A stretch of DNA of 64,000 nucleotides from Chitinophagales bacterium (lineage in GTDB: Bacteria > Bacteroidota > Bacteroidia > Chitinophagales > Chitinophagaceae): assembly GCA_017303855.1 (NCBI GenBank), contig JAFLBL010000003.1:1-64000 (forward strand). The letters are read 5' to 3'. Positions 53,267-61,265 of the stretch are shown here, one piece after another (position 1 is the first letter of the stretch; each line of letters starts with the position of its first letter). Both the position numbers and the translations under genes were made by a program. The notes under the pieces were generated by a model. That model searched no databases. It worked only from the letters and a program-made list of their open reading frames with translations, and was not told the DNA's origin.

Positions 53267-53337
53267 CAGCTGATTAATAGTTATGACTAAAATAACATTA
53301 ATTCACTGCCTTTGCAACAGCGGAAAAACGCTATATG

Positions 53338-54408
53338 TTAAAGTACCGGTCTGCGGCGTACCCAATAGAGCAGCCATACCTGGGAAAGCAACAGGGCCAT
53401 TGCGACCAGCTGATGCAGCTGAGCCATCCATTCGAACAGGCGCCATTGATTGGGCACTATCTCCGTACTGGAGAGCACGGCCAATATACCCAGGGCCAGC
53501 TGGATTGTAACCAGAAAAGCGGGTATCCAGCGTTTATTCTCCAGCGTAACCGTAGCGGCCGTTGTAAACAGGAGACGGGTTTGCCAGAGTACCAATGCCA
53601 GTAATATGTACGCCAGTCCGCGGTGGATGAAATGCAAGGTAATCCGGTTATCAATCAGATCAAGCATTCCTCCTTCCTGTCCGAACATATTCGCGGGAAT
53701 GATACTGCCGTTGATATCGGGCCAGGTTGGAGCCGCGGTGGCTCCTTTATGTCCGGCCATAAAAGCCCCATATACCAATTGTAGCAGCAATACCAGGAGT
53801 ATACCGGTAGTGAGTTTATTTATTTTACGGTCCGTCGTGATTTTTTCTTTCGGTACCAGCAGTTCCAGTGCAAACCAGAAGGTGTATGCCAGCAGGCCGA
53901 GAGCCAGTACAAAATGCATAGCCAGTTTTGCGGGCTTTACATAAATCGCATCCCCGGTCAGTCCGCTGGCCACCATGATCCAGCCAATAGCACCTTGCAG
54001 GGCACCCAGCAAAAACAGGATGATCATGGGTTTAATCATGGAAGGTTTAAACCGTTTCTGTACCAGGAAAATGATAAAAGGAATGGCAAATACCACTCCG
54101 ATCAGCCGGGCCCATAAACGATGGAACCATTCCCAGAAAAAAATAAACTTGAAATCCCTTATGGTAAATCCGGAATTCAGCAATTGGTATTGCGGGGTAT
54201 CCTGGTACTTATTAAACTCCGTCATCCACTGCTGTTCATTCATCGGCGGCAGGGTACCCGTTACCACATTCCATTCAGTAATGGACAAACCCGAACCGGT
54301 AAGCCGTGTAATACCACCCAGTAAAACCTGTATGATGATCATGCCCACGCCAATGAGGAGCCAGATGGCGATGGGGCGGGATGAGGGGGCTTCTAGGTCG
54401 TTTTTCAT
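53338..54408 (-). CDS. ctaA: Heme A synthase (CtaA/COX15)
   Basis: Converts heme O to heme A for terminal oxidases. 356 residues with eight membrane helices. Family landmarks are RPIAIWLLIGVGMIIIQVLL, GGITRLTGSGLSITEW, and four conserved histidines of the heme sites: one in FWEWFHRLWARLIG, one in LAMHFVLALG, one in LHFIHRGLAYI and one in WMAQLHQLVAMAL. The COX15-type motif TRLTxSGLSxxxW and the NGSIIPANMFGQ loop agree. No cta operon surrounds it here. The ATG at 54408 is followed upstream by an inverted repeat. Function is confident. Confidence 0.93.
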   Translation of the reverse strand: MKNDLEAPSSRPIAIWLLIGVGMIIIQVLLGGITRLTGSGLSITEWNVVTGTLPPMNEQQWMTEFNKYQDTPQYQLLNSGFTIRDFKFIFFWEWFHRLWARLIGVVFAIPFIIFLVQKRFKPSMIKPMIILFLLGALQGAIGWIMVASGLTGDAIYVKPAKLAMHFVLALGLLAYTFWFALELLVPKEKITTDRKINKLTTGILLVLLLQLVYGAFMAGHKGATAAPTWPDINGSIIPANMFGQEGGMLDLIDNRITLHFIHRGLAYILLALVLWQTRLLFTTAATVTLENKRWIPAFLVTIQLALGILAVLSSTEIVPNQWRLFEWMAQLHQLVAMALLLSQVWLLYWVRRRPVL

Positions 54409-54412
54409 CGTG

Positions 54413-54526
54413 TAAAGTTAACAAGTTAACAGGTTGAAAGGTTGACAGGGGGCCTCCTTAAAAGCTTTGTTGAAGATTACGGCATGCATATCCTTATCAA
54501 CTTATCAACTTTTAAACTTTTCAACA
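54413..54526. repeat. Inverted repeat of AAGTTAACAGGTTGAAAGGT words
   Basis: The left arm 54413-54450 (AACAGGTTGAAAGGTTGACA) and the right arm 54492-54526 (TTATCAACTTATCAACTTTT) pair imperfectly around about 40 bp. It is the same word class that bounds the four-helix-bundle gene at 23.4-23.9 kb, here with no gene inside. Confidence 0.65.
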
Positions 54527-54556
54527 ACCAGAAAACTAAATCAATAAATTGCACAA

Positions 54557-55153
54557 ATGTTATTGCCCTGCTACAAAGTCAACCAAAAAGAGGCCGGCCT
54601 CGATGAAGCCGGACGCGGCTGTTATGCCGGACCGGTTTATGCCGCAGCGGTGATATTGCCGGCGGATTTTCATCATCCCCTGCTGAATGATTCAAAGCAG
54701 TTGTCGGAGAAGCACCGGGATGAACTGCGGCCCATTATAGAAAAAGAAGCCATAGCGTGGGCGGTGGCCAGTGTGGGACAGGAGGAAATAGATCAGATTA
54801 ATATTTTAAAAGCGTCCATCAAAGCCATGCACCTGGCCATTGATCAGTTAAAGAAAAAACCAGCCTACCTGCTGATTGACGGCAACCGTTTTTATCCCTA
54901 TAAAAAAATCCCGCACCAGTGTTTTGTAAAAGGCGATGGGCGTTTTGCCTCCATTGCCGCAGCCAGCATACTGGCCAAAACGCACCGGGATGCATATATG
55001 CTGAACATACACGAGCAGTTTCCGCACTATGGCTGGGATAAAAATAAAGGCTACGGTACAGCGGTTCACCGCAAGGCCATTGAGCAATATGGGTTATGTG
55101 AACATCACCGGAAAAGTTTCAACCTGCTGCCTACGCAAAACGAATTATTCTGA
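54557..55153 (+). CDS. rnhB: Ribonuclease HII
   Basis: Cuts RNA in RNA:DNA hybrids, including single ribonucleotides, during replication. 198 residues, the normal length. The catalytic set is visible: [18 protein letters not shown] at the start (Asp, Glu), [14 protein letters not shown], then [11 protein letters not shown] (Asp) and [12 protein letters not shown] with the final basic/acidic site. [19 protein letters not shown] is the RNase H-fold closing part. The ATG at 54557 starts the conserved sequence. It lies alone between the ctaA repeat and a convergent tRNA-modification gene. Identity secure. Confidence 0.95.
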   Translation: MLLPCYKVNQKEAGLDEAGRGCYAGPVYAAAVILPADFHHPLLNDSKQLSEKHRDELRPIIEKEAIAWAVASVGQEEIDQINILKASIKAMHLAIDQLKKKPAYLLIDGNRFYPYKKIPHQCFVKGDGRFASIAAASILAKTHRDAYMLNIHEQFPHYGWDKNKGYGTAVHRKAIEQYGLCEHHRKSFNLLPTQNELF

Positions 55154-55255
55154 AAACCATTCTCCTGACATCTTTCAGACTGCCTCCATCCAACATTCGT
55201 GTCTTCATCCTAAACAACCTCCAACCCTCCAACTTCCAACCCTCGAACCTCCAAC

Positions 55256-55864
55256 CTACTCCCTCCATTCCCCCAACCCCTGCCTCACCAACTCCGGTTC
55301 ATCCCCCGTACAATCAATAATCGTAGACGGGATCATTCCCCCGATACCGCCATCGACGATATAATCCACTTCATGCGGAAAATTCTGATACATCACTTCG
55401 GGATCGGTATAATCTTCCACCATGGTGCCGGGTAAGGAAGCACTGAGAATGGGGCGGCCGAGTTCCTTTATGATAGCCTGAGCAATCGTGTTATCGGGTA
55501 TGCGTAATCCGATCGTATCTTTTTTACTCTGCAGAATCTTTGGCACCAGTTTACTCGCCGGCAATATAAACGTATACGGACCCGGCAGGTACTCTCTTAA
55601 TAAACGAAAAGTGGGATTGGGAATCGGCTTGGCATAATCGCTCAGGTGCGAGAGGTCATTGCAGATAAAAGAAAGCTGTGCTTTCTTCGGATCCACCTGT
55701 TTAATCAGACAGATCCGTTCAATCGCTTTCTGATGCAGGATATCACAACCCAGTCCATACACCGTATCCGTAGGATAAATAATGATTCCTCCCTTTTGCA
55801 GGCTTTCCACCACCTGTCGTATCAGGCGCGGCTGTGGATCCTTTGGATGAATGCGGAGTAGCAT
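55256..55864 (-). CDS. Threonylcarbamoyl-AMP synthase (Sua5/YciO/YrdC family)
   Basis: 202 residues. The start IRQVVESLQKGGIIIYPTDTV and YGLGCDILHQKAIERICLIK are the YrdC signature; LREYLPGPYTFILPASKLVP and IGLRIPDNTIAQAIIKELGR follow. The typical enzyme makes threonylcarbamoyl-AMP for tRNA t6A37; some YciO members differ in activity, and I cannot exclude that type. The short length shows no Sua5 extension domain. It is convergent with rnhB (102 bp gap). Fold certain, exact activity likely. Confidence 0.88.
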   Translation of the reverse strand: MLLRIHPKDPQPRLIRQVVESLQKGGIIIYPTDTVYGLGCDILHQKAIERICLIKQVDPKKAQLSFICNDLSHLSDYAKPIPNPTFRLLREYLPGPYTFILPASKLVPKILQSKKDTIGLRIPDNTIAQAIIKELGRPILSASLPGTMVEDYTDPEVMYQNFPHEVDYIVDGGIGGMIPSTIIDCTGDEPELVRQGLGEWRE

Positions 55865-55954
55865 GATAACCGGACAGGGAAGTTAAATAATTTTTTGAGA
55901 TAAATAGCTAATAATTAGACAAGTAGAAAGGCAGAAATGCTGCTTTATTAAAGA

Positions 55955-56000
55955 AAATGTTCAATATTCAAAGCTCAATATTCAATTATCATTTGCATTC
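55955..56000. repeat. Short-word repeat TTCAATATTCAAAGCTCAAT
   Basis: Tandem words GTTCAATATTCAAAGCTCAA and TATTCAATTATCATTTGC in the gap between the Sua5 gene and korB. It is one arm of the ATTGAA word class seen at 57264-57342 and 60418-60535. Confidence 0.5.
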
Positions 56001-56070
56001 TCCCCGTCATTTTCAAAGAGAAAAAGCAGCTGCTACAAGAAGATGAATAACCAGTTGTCTGTATTAAATA

Positions 56071-56100
56071 AAAAAAGGACCGCACATTCTGTACGGTCCT
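56071..56100 (-). terminator. Rho-independent terminator after the korB gene
   Basis: Minus-strand stem AGGACCG / CGGTCCT, with a further pair-rich loop, followed by TTTTTTT. It lies 31 bp past the korB stop. Confidence 0.85.
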
Positions 56101-56131
56101 CTCTATTAACTATTTTCTATTCTCTATTTAC

Positions 56132-57160
56132 TCAACCAATCGTCCACACTTCATTTCCACGAAGCAACTTATCCAGATCCGCCGGTTTGCGTGATTTGGC
56201 TTCTTCGATCTGGGCTGCCATCATATCTTCATAGCAGGCGCGGTCATCCTGGTAGAATACACCAAACGGACGGGGCAGGTGACCTTCGCTCTTCGGATTA
56301 TCAAAGATGCGGGTCAGGATCTGTGCTTTGTAAATATCGGCTTCATCATGTACCCAGAGTTCATCCACACTATGACCGGCATTCAGATCAACCACTACCG
56401 GTTTGAATCCATCGAGCTTGATGCCTTTGTCATTGCCGGCACCGAATACCAGCGGTTTGCCTTGTTCCAGGAACAGGGTCTCTTCCGCTTTGCTTGATTT
56501 TTCGGTAAAAATTTCAAAAGCACCATCATTAAAGATGTTACAGTTCTGGTAAATCTCCAGGAAGGAAGTGCCTTTATGCGCATGCGCTCTCAGGAGCATG
56601 GCCTGCATATGCTTAGGATCACGATCCATGGTACGGGCCACAAAAGAGCCATCCGCACCCAGGGCCAGGGCCGAAGGATTGAAGGGGTGGTCCACACTTC
56701 CCATCGGGGAAGATTTGGTCACCTTATTTTGCTCAGAAGTAGGTGAATATTGTCCCTTGGTCAACCCGTAAATCTGGTTGTTGAACATCAGTACATTGAT
56801 GTCCAGGTTACGGCGGAGCAGGTGAATAGTATGGTTACCCCCGATACTCAGGCTATCGCCATCACCGGTTACCACCCATACACTCAGTTCAGGACGGGAT
56901 GCCTTCAATCCGGAAGCAATAGCCGTGGCTCTTCCGTGAATGGAGTGCATACCGAATGTATTCATGTAATACGGGAAACGGCTGCTGCAGCCGATACCGG
57001 AAATAAACACGATATCCTCTTTGGGTATACCCAGTGAAGGCATTACTTTCTGCACCTGGGCAAGAATGGAATAGTCCCCACATCCGGGGCACCAGCGTAC
57101 TTCCTGGTCGGTAGCAAAATCTTTGGCACTAAGGGCAGGGGCTGTCGTAACGTCGCTCAT
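56132..57160 (-). CDS. korB: 2-oxoacid:ferredoxin oxidoreductase, beta subunit (KorB-like)
   Basis: 342 residues of the thiamine-diphosphate beta subunit: VRWCPGCGDYSILAQV with the CPGCG cluster motif, FISGIGCSSRFPYYM, then the TPP motif GDGDSLSIGGNHTIHLLRRN and MFNNQIYGLTKGQYSPTS. GSVDHPFNPSALALGADGSF matches the KorB subgroup, which oxidises 2-oxoglutarate using ferredoxin. It needs an alpha/gamma subunit, usually encoded just upstream; here the upstream neighbour is an unrelated AhpD-like gene, so the partner must be elsewhere. It runs on its own with a terminator downstream. Confidence 0.93.
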   Translation of the reverse strand: MSDVTTAPALSAKDFATDQEVRWCPGCGDYSILAQVQKVMPSLGIPKEDIVFISGIGCSSRFPYYMNTFGMHSIHGRATAIASGLKASRPELSVWVVTGDGDSLSIGGNHTIHLLRRNLDINVLMFNNQIYGLTKGQYSPTSEQNKVTKSSPMGSVDHPFNPSALALGADGSFVARTMDRDPKHMQAMLLRAHAHKGTSFLEIYQNCNIFNDGAFEIFTEKSSKAEETLFLEQGKPLVFGAGNDKGIKLDGFKPVVVDLNAGHSVDELWVHDEADIYKAQILTRIFDNPKSEGHLPRPFGVFYQDDRACYEDMMAAQIEEAKSRKPADLDKLLRGNEVWTIG

Positions 57161-57263
57161 AGTATAATTGATTCTGGCAAATTTAATGAATTGGCCGGAG
57201 GGGAAGAAAGGAAATAGGGGTGATTTTTGTCAATTGGGGGGCTGGATACCGGTGTGCCAACGA

Positions 57264-57342
57264 GAGTTGAGCATTGAAAATTGAATATTGAACATTTTCC
57301 TGGGGAAATGTTCAATATTCAATGCTCAATTTTCAATTTTCA
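57264..57342. repeat. Near-perfect inverted repeat of ATTGAAAATTGAATATT words
   Basis: The left arm (57266-57297, GCATTGAAAATTGAATATTG) and right arm (57306-57340) pair around TCCTGGGG. The right arm contains the stop codon and last three codons (NEN) of the AhpD-like gene. In either direction it could act as a terminator-like structure, though without a clear T-tract. Confidence 0.8.
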
Positions 57343-57677
57343 TTTAATGCCTCCCAATATTCAGCTGCCCTCCTGGTATGCGGGATCACAATGGTGCCTC
57401 CCACAATATTCGCCACCGCAAATACTTCATACATTTCTTCCGTACTTACCCCCAGTTCATGGGCCTTACCGAGGTGGTATTTGATACAATCATCGCAGCG
57501 GAGCACCATACTGGCCACCAGGCCGAGCAGCTCCTTGGTCTTTACATCCAGGGCGCCGGCCGCATAGGTATTCGTATCCAGGTTCCAGAGCCGTTTGATC
57601 ACCAGGTTGTCCTTACTAAGAATTACTTCATTCATTTTCTCCCGGTATTCATTGAATTCACTGACGAGATTACTCAT
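57333..57677 (-). CDS. AhpD-like carboxymuconolactone decarboxylase-family protein
   Basis: 114 residues. All-helical CMD domain with the redox pair in VASMVLRCDDCIKYHLGKAH, the CxxC with a His three residues on, as in AhpD. The rest (SNLVSEFNEYREKMNEVI, TEEMYEVFAVANIVGG) is typical. Family members transfer electrons to peroxiredoxins or act as related redox proteins. No ahpC adjoins. The last codons NEN and the stop come from a repeat arm. The upstream region gives 102 bp to the divergent S9 peptidase. Confidence 0.88.
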   Translation of the reverse strand: MSNLVSEFNEYREKMNEVILSKDNLVIKRLWNLDTNTYAAGALDVKTKELLGLVASMVLRCDDCIKYHLGKAHELGVSTEEMYEVFAVANIVGGTIVIPHTRRAAEYWEALNEN

Positions 57678-57779
57678 AGTTGATTATTTATTTATCAAAA
57701 GTAAAAAAGTCCGCCATTTATCATTTACTAAGGACGGAAAGAGCCTGAATTCGTATTTTCATCGGACTAAAAACCATGT

Positions 57780-59975
57780 ATGAGAAAATTTTTTATCGTA
57801 CTTCTCCTGCTCTGTTTCAGTGTATCCGTTTTCGCCCAGAATGGAACCGAACCGGTTAAAGTATCGGATATGCTGAAAATTAAAACCCTCGGAACCCTGA
57901 GTCTGAATAAGGAGGGCAGCCTGGTATTATTTACCGTATTGTCGATTGAACCCGAGGCGGAAAATAAACTGGAACACAAATACAGTACGCAGCTCTGGAT
58001 CGTTCCAACAGATGGCAGTGCCGCACCCAGGCAACTGACCACGGCGAAAGAATCCGCCTCGCAGGGTCAGTTCAGTCCGGATGGCAAACAGATTGTTTTC
58101 GTGCGGGCAGTGGATGGTAAATCACAACTTTTTCTGCTTGGACTGGAAGGCGGCGAAGCCGTACAATTAACCAAACATAAATACGGCGCCGGTAACCCGA
58201 AATGGAGTCCCGATGGAAAGCAGCTCCTGTTTTCTGCGGGTATTCCCTTTAAAGAACTGCTGAACGATTCATTACTGAATCCGGGTAAAGCGGTTCCGGA
58301 CTGGTCGCTGGAAAAACCCGGACTGGATAATAAGGCCGTTTTAAAAAACACCGCGAAAAGTGATCCCGATGGTTCGCTTGAAGAAGTTCGGGCCTATCTT
58401 GAAAAAAATGCAGAGGATAAAAAAGCCCGTGTATTTACCAAGCTCAATCACCTCGATGAAATGGATGTGAATGACGGCATGAGCTTCTCTCATTATTTTA
58501 TAATGGACGCCAGAGCCGGGGCCAAACCGGTAAATATTACGACCGGCTTCCGCCGTTTTACAGGTGTGGATTTTACTCCCGACGGAAAACAACTGCTGAT
58601 TACCGGCAATGCGGAAGCCACCGAACATCCCGACCGTGTGCTGGAGAACGGGATTTACCTGGCCAATACCGATGGCAGCGGGTTAAGAAAAATACTCGGG
58701 GAAAAGGATAGAAATTTCTCCGGTCCGCGCTTGTCCCCCTCCGGAAAATGGCTGGCCTTTCAGTACAGCGGTACTTCCTTTGTCAGTATTCCCACACTGG
58801 CGTTGATACCCATGGGGGGTTCATTCAAAGAAAAGATTGACCTGCCTTTTGACCGCAACAAATCCCTGGTCAGCTGGAGTGCGGATGAAAACTATATTTA
58901 TTTCACCGCGCAGAGCAATGGCGGGCAGCCGCTTTACCGGTTCGATTTTTCAAAAGGCATCAATCTGTATCCGCCGCTCAGCAGTTTGAAAGATGAAGTA
59001 AAAACAGAACAACTGACCGGGTACGAGAGCGGCATCGCCGGTTATGATCTTGCGGGGGATAAACTGGTATATATAAAAACGGAAGTGGCCAATCCATTTG
59101 AACTTTATGCGGCTGATGCTACGGCTAAAAATGCAAAACGGATCAGCAGTTTTAACAGCAGCTGGATAGCCGGCAAACAACTGAGTTTTCCGGAAAAGCA
59201 CAGTTTTAAGAATGAAAAGGGGCTGACCATCGAATACTGGGTGATGAAACCGGTGAACTACCAGCCGGGCAAAAAGTTCCCCTTATTGCTCGAAATCCAT
59301 GGTGGTCCCAGTGCCATGTGGGGACCCGGCGAAAGCAGTATGTGGCACGAATACCAGTATTTTTGTGGCAAAGGTTACGGGGTGGTATATGCGAATCCGA
59401 GGGGCAGTGGCGGCTACGGACTTGATTTTTTAAGAGGCAATATCAATGACTGGGGCACCGGTCCAACGAAAGATGTGCTGTCCGCTCTTGATAAAACAGT
59501 GGCCGAAGGCTGGGCCGATACATCAAAACTGCTGGTAACAGGTGGCTCATATGCCGGTTACCTTGTTGCCTGGATCATTGCCCATGATCAGCGATTTGCC
59601 GCTGCCTGTTCACAGCGCGGTGTATATGATCTGCCCACATTCTTTGGCGAAGGCAATGCATGGCGGCTGGTACCCAATTATTTTGGTGGTTATCCCTGGG
59701 AGCCTAAGGCAAAAGCAACATTGGAACGGGAATCCCCGATTCATTATGTACAAAATATAAAAACACCATATATCATTTTTCATGGAGACAATGACCGGCG
59801 CACCGGATTTGTACAAAGTGAAATGCTGTATAAGAGTCTGAAAGTACTGGGTCGGCCGGTGGAATATGTTCGTCACCCCGGTGGCACACACGAACTGACC
59901 CGCAGTGGCAATAACCGGCAGCGGATCGATCAGATGCTGCGGACCTGGGAGTTCTTTGAACGTTTTATCCATTAA
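57780..59975 (+). CDS. S9 prolyl oligopeptidase-family peptidase, secreted
   Basis: 731 residues with signal peptide (FFIVLLLLCFSVSVFA, near AQ). Residues 30-450 are a seven-bladed beta-propeller with TolB/DPP-type repeats (ARAGAKPVNITTGFRRF and SPDGKQLLFSAG). The hydrolase domain follows from 470: IHGGPSAMWGPGESSMW, then Ser590 in GGSYAGYLVAW, Asp670 in FHGDNDRRTG and His704 in GGTHELTRSG. It should cleave short peptides in the periplasm or outside. No strict promoter element was seen. The di-heme cytochrome follows in the same direction after a 52-bp gap. Confidence 0.92.
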   Translation: MRKFFIVLLLLCFSVSVFAQNGTEPVKVSDMLKIKTLGTLSLNKEGSLVLFTVLSIEPEAENKLEHKYSTQLWIVPTDGSAAPRQLTTAKESASQGQFSPDGKQIVFVRAVDGKSQLFLLGLEGGEAVQLTKHKYGAGNPKWSPDGKQLLFSAGIPFKELLNDSLLNPGKAVPDWSLEKPGLDNKAVLKNTAKSDPDGSLEEVRAYLEKNAEDKKARVFTKLNHLDEMDVNDGMSFSHYFIMDARAGAKPVNITTGFRRFTGVDFTPDGKQLLITGNAEATEHPDRVLENGIYLANTDGSGLRKILGEKDRNFSGPRLSPSGKWLAFQYSGTSFVSIPTLALIPMGGSFKEKIDLPFDRNKSLVSWSADENYIYFTAQSNGGQPLYRFDFSKGINLYPPLSSLKDEVKTEQLTGYESGIAGYDLAGDKLVYIKTEVANPFELYAADATAKNAKRISSFNSSWIAGKQLSFPEKHSFKNEKGLTIEYWVMKPVNYQPGKKFPLLLEIHGGPSAMWGPGESSMWHEYQYFCGKGYGVVYANPRGSGGYGLDFLRGNINDWGTGPTKDVLSALDKTVAEGWADTSKLLVTGGSYAGYLVAWIIAHDQRFAAACSQRGVYDLPTFFGEGNAWRLVPNYFGGYPWEPKAKATLERESPIHYVQNIKTPYIIFHGDNDRRTGFVQSEMLYKSLKVLGRPVEYVRHPGGTHELTRSGNNRQRIDQMLRTWEFFERFIH

Positions 59976-60027
59976 TTAATCAACCCGATGCTGCCTATTG
60001 GCCGGCTGTCACGTCAAGTATAACACT

Positions 60028-60420
60028 ATGCAGAATAAAAATAAATGGGTCGTCACCCTCTGTTTCATGGCCTTTGTATCGCTGGGGGTAGCGGCTGTAA
60101 AAGCGCCACAGGAAAGAAACCTGAAAGTATTGCCCAAGGATATTTCTGATCAGAAACTGGACAGTATCATGGAGACTTATAATAAGGCTTTAGGGGTGAA
60201 ATGCGAATTCTGTCATGTAAAGCAAAAAGTATATCCCGGAAATATCGATTACCGCTCCGATGCCGAACCCATGAAGGAAAATGCCCGCGAGATGATGCGG
60301 ATGACGATTGAGATAAACAAGAACCACTTCTATTTTAATAAGGATACCCCGCCGGAGTACCTGAACACCATCACGTGTATGACCTGTCACCGGGGCGAGC
60401 CGTTTCCTCCCGAACATTGA
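60028..60420 (+). CDS. Di-heme c-type cytochrome (reaction-centre cytochrome-like)
   Basis: 130 residues from the ATG at 60028. An N-terminal signal/anchor (VVTLCFMAFVSLGVAAV) is followed by two heme-binding motifs: CEFCH at 59-63 and CMTCH at 117-121. The RNLKVLPKDISDQKLDSIM opening resembles the photosynthetic reaction-centre cytochrome-like domain used by Bacteroidota in respiration. It would sit in the periplasm and carry electrons. The frame opens at 59998 with a less likely start. The last codons EH and the stop lie at the boundary of the ATTGAA repeat block. Role in a chain not defined. Confidence 0.85.
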   Translation: MQNKNKWVVTLCFMAFVSLGVAAVKAPQERNLKVLPKDISDQKLDSIMETYNKALGVKCEFCHVKQKVYPGNIDYRSDAEPMKENAREMMRMTIEINKNHFYFNKDTPPEYLNTITCMTCHRGEPFPPEH

Positions 60421-60535
60421 ACAGTGAGCATTGAAAATTGAACAATGAACATTCCATTTGCAGGAAGAAGAAAATGATCAACCTACCTGCCGGCAGGCAG
60501 GTATTCAATGCTCAATTTTCAACTTTCATTGGACG
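60418..60535. repeat. ATTGAA-word repeat after the cytochrome gene
   Basis: GAACAGTGAGCATTGAAAAT at the left and AATGCTCAATTTTCAACTTT at the right form an imperfect inverted repeat around AACCTACCTGCCGGCAGGCA, which is itself palindromic (CCTGCCGGCAGG). Same word class as 57264-57342. Confidence 0.6.
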
Positions 60536-60540
60536 TTCAA

Positions 60541-60757
60541 AGGGCGAATACGTTTTCAGTTTGGCTGAGTTAATGCAGGAATTGTGAACCACAATAAATT
60601 TTCTCCATTAATAGATATCTCATCACCGCAGGTGATTGATAAGTCTACTTAACCTGCGCACTGCCACGAACCACAACCCGCTGAACCTGTTGCTTTGTAT
60701 TCTATGTAATCTATGCACCTATGTCACTATGTGTGCAATGAAACCGCCGCCAGACAG
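60541..60757. repeat. Direct repeat, copy 1 (about 217 bp)
   Basis: Matches 61036-61254. The start is AGGGCGAATACGTTTTCAGT; a hairpin ATCACCGCAGGTGAT lies in the middle; the last ~110 bp (AACCTGCGCACTGCCACGAA onward) are nearly identical between copies. It lies in an 845-bp gap without a gene. Confidence 0.85.
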
Positions 60758-60785
60758 AAGTGAAATCCATTGTTAACCAACAAAA

Positions 60786-60968
60786 CACCCCTACAGGGTG
60801 GCAGAGAGGCATTCGGGTATTGTTGTTTGTTACCGACAACGCACCCCTACAGGGTGACAGAAAGAGATTTCGTACAGGTTGTTTGTTACCGGCAGCGCAC
60901 CCCTAAAGGGTGAAAGATGGACATAGCAATATCGTTATACGCTGCTAAACATACACCCCGATGGGGTA
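60786..60968. repeat. 56-bp tandem hairpin repeat, four units
   Basis: CACCCCTACAGGGTG starts at 60786, 60842, 60898 (TAAAGGG variant) and 60954 (CGATGGGG variant), exactly 56 bp apart. Each has an inverted CACCC/GGGTG core; the linkers contain GTTGTTTGTTACCGACAACG in two units. It lies between the two copies of the ~218-bp direct repeat. Confidence 0.85.
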
Positions 60969-61035
60969 ACCGGGAAATCCTCGGGCAAATTTTCATCAAC
61001 CAATTTTCAATGCCCAATTTTCATTGGCCTTTCGC

Positions 61036-61254
61036 AGGGCGAATACGTTTTCAGTTTGGGTGAATTGATGCAGAAATTTTGAACAATAAAATAATTTTTC
61101 TATTTATACGGATCACATCACCACAGGTGATTACTATGTCTACTTAACCTGCGCACTGCCACGAACCACAACCCGCTGAACCTGTTGCTTTGTATTCTAT
61201 GTAATCTATGCACCTATGTCACTATGTGTGTGTAGAGAAACCGCCGCCAGGCAG
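61036..61254. repeat. Direct repeat, copy 2 (about 219 bp)
   Basis: Second copy of 60541-60757. The hairpin here is ATCACCACAGGTGAT, so loop bases vary but the stem is kept. It ends 11 bp before the amidase stop codon. Confidence 0.85.
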
Positions 61255-61265
61255 TTTTTCAATCC

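Noticed and set aside
60421..61265. A tRNA or known small RNA in the repeat gap
   Set aside because: No cloverleaf or known RNA consensus could be found; hairpins belong to the repeats themselves.
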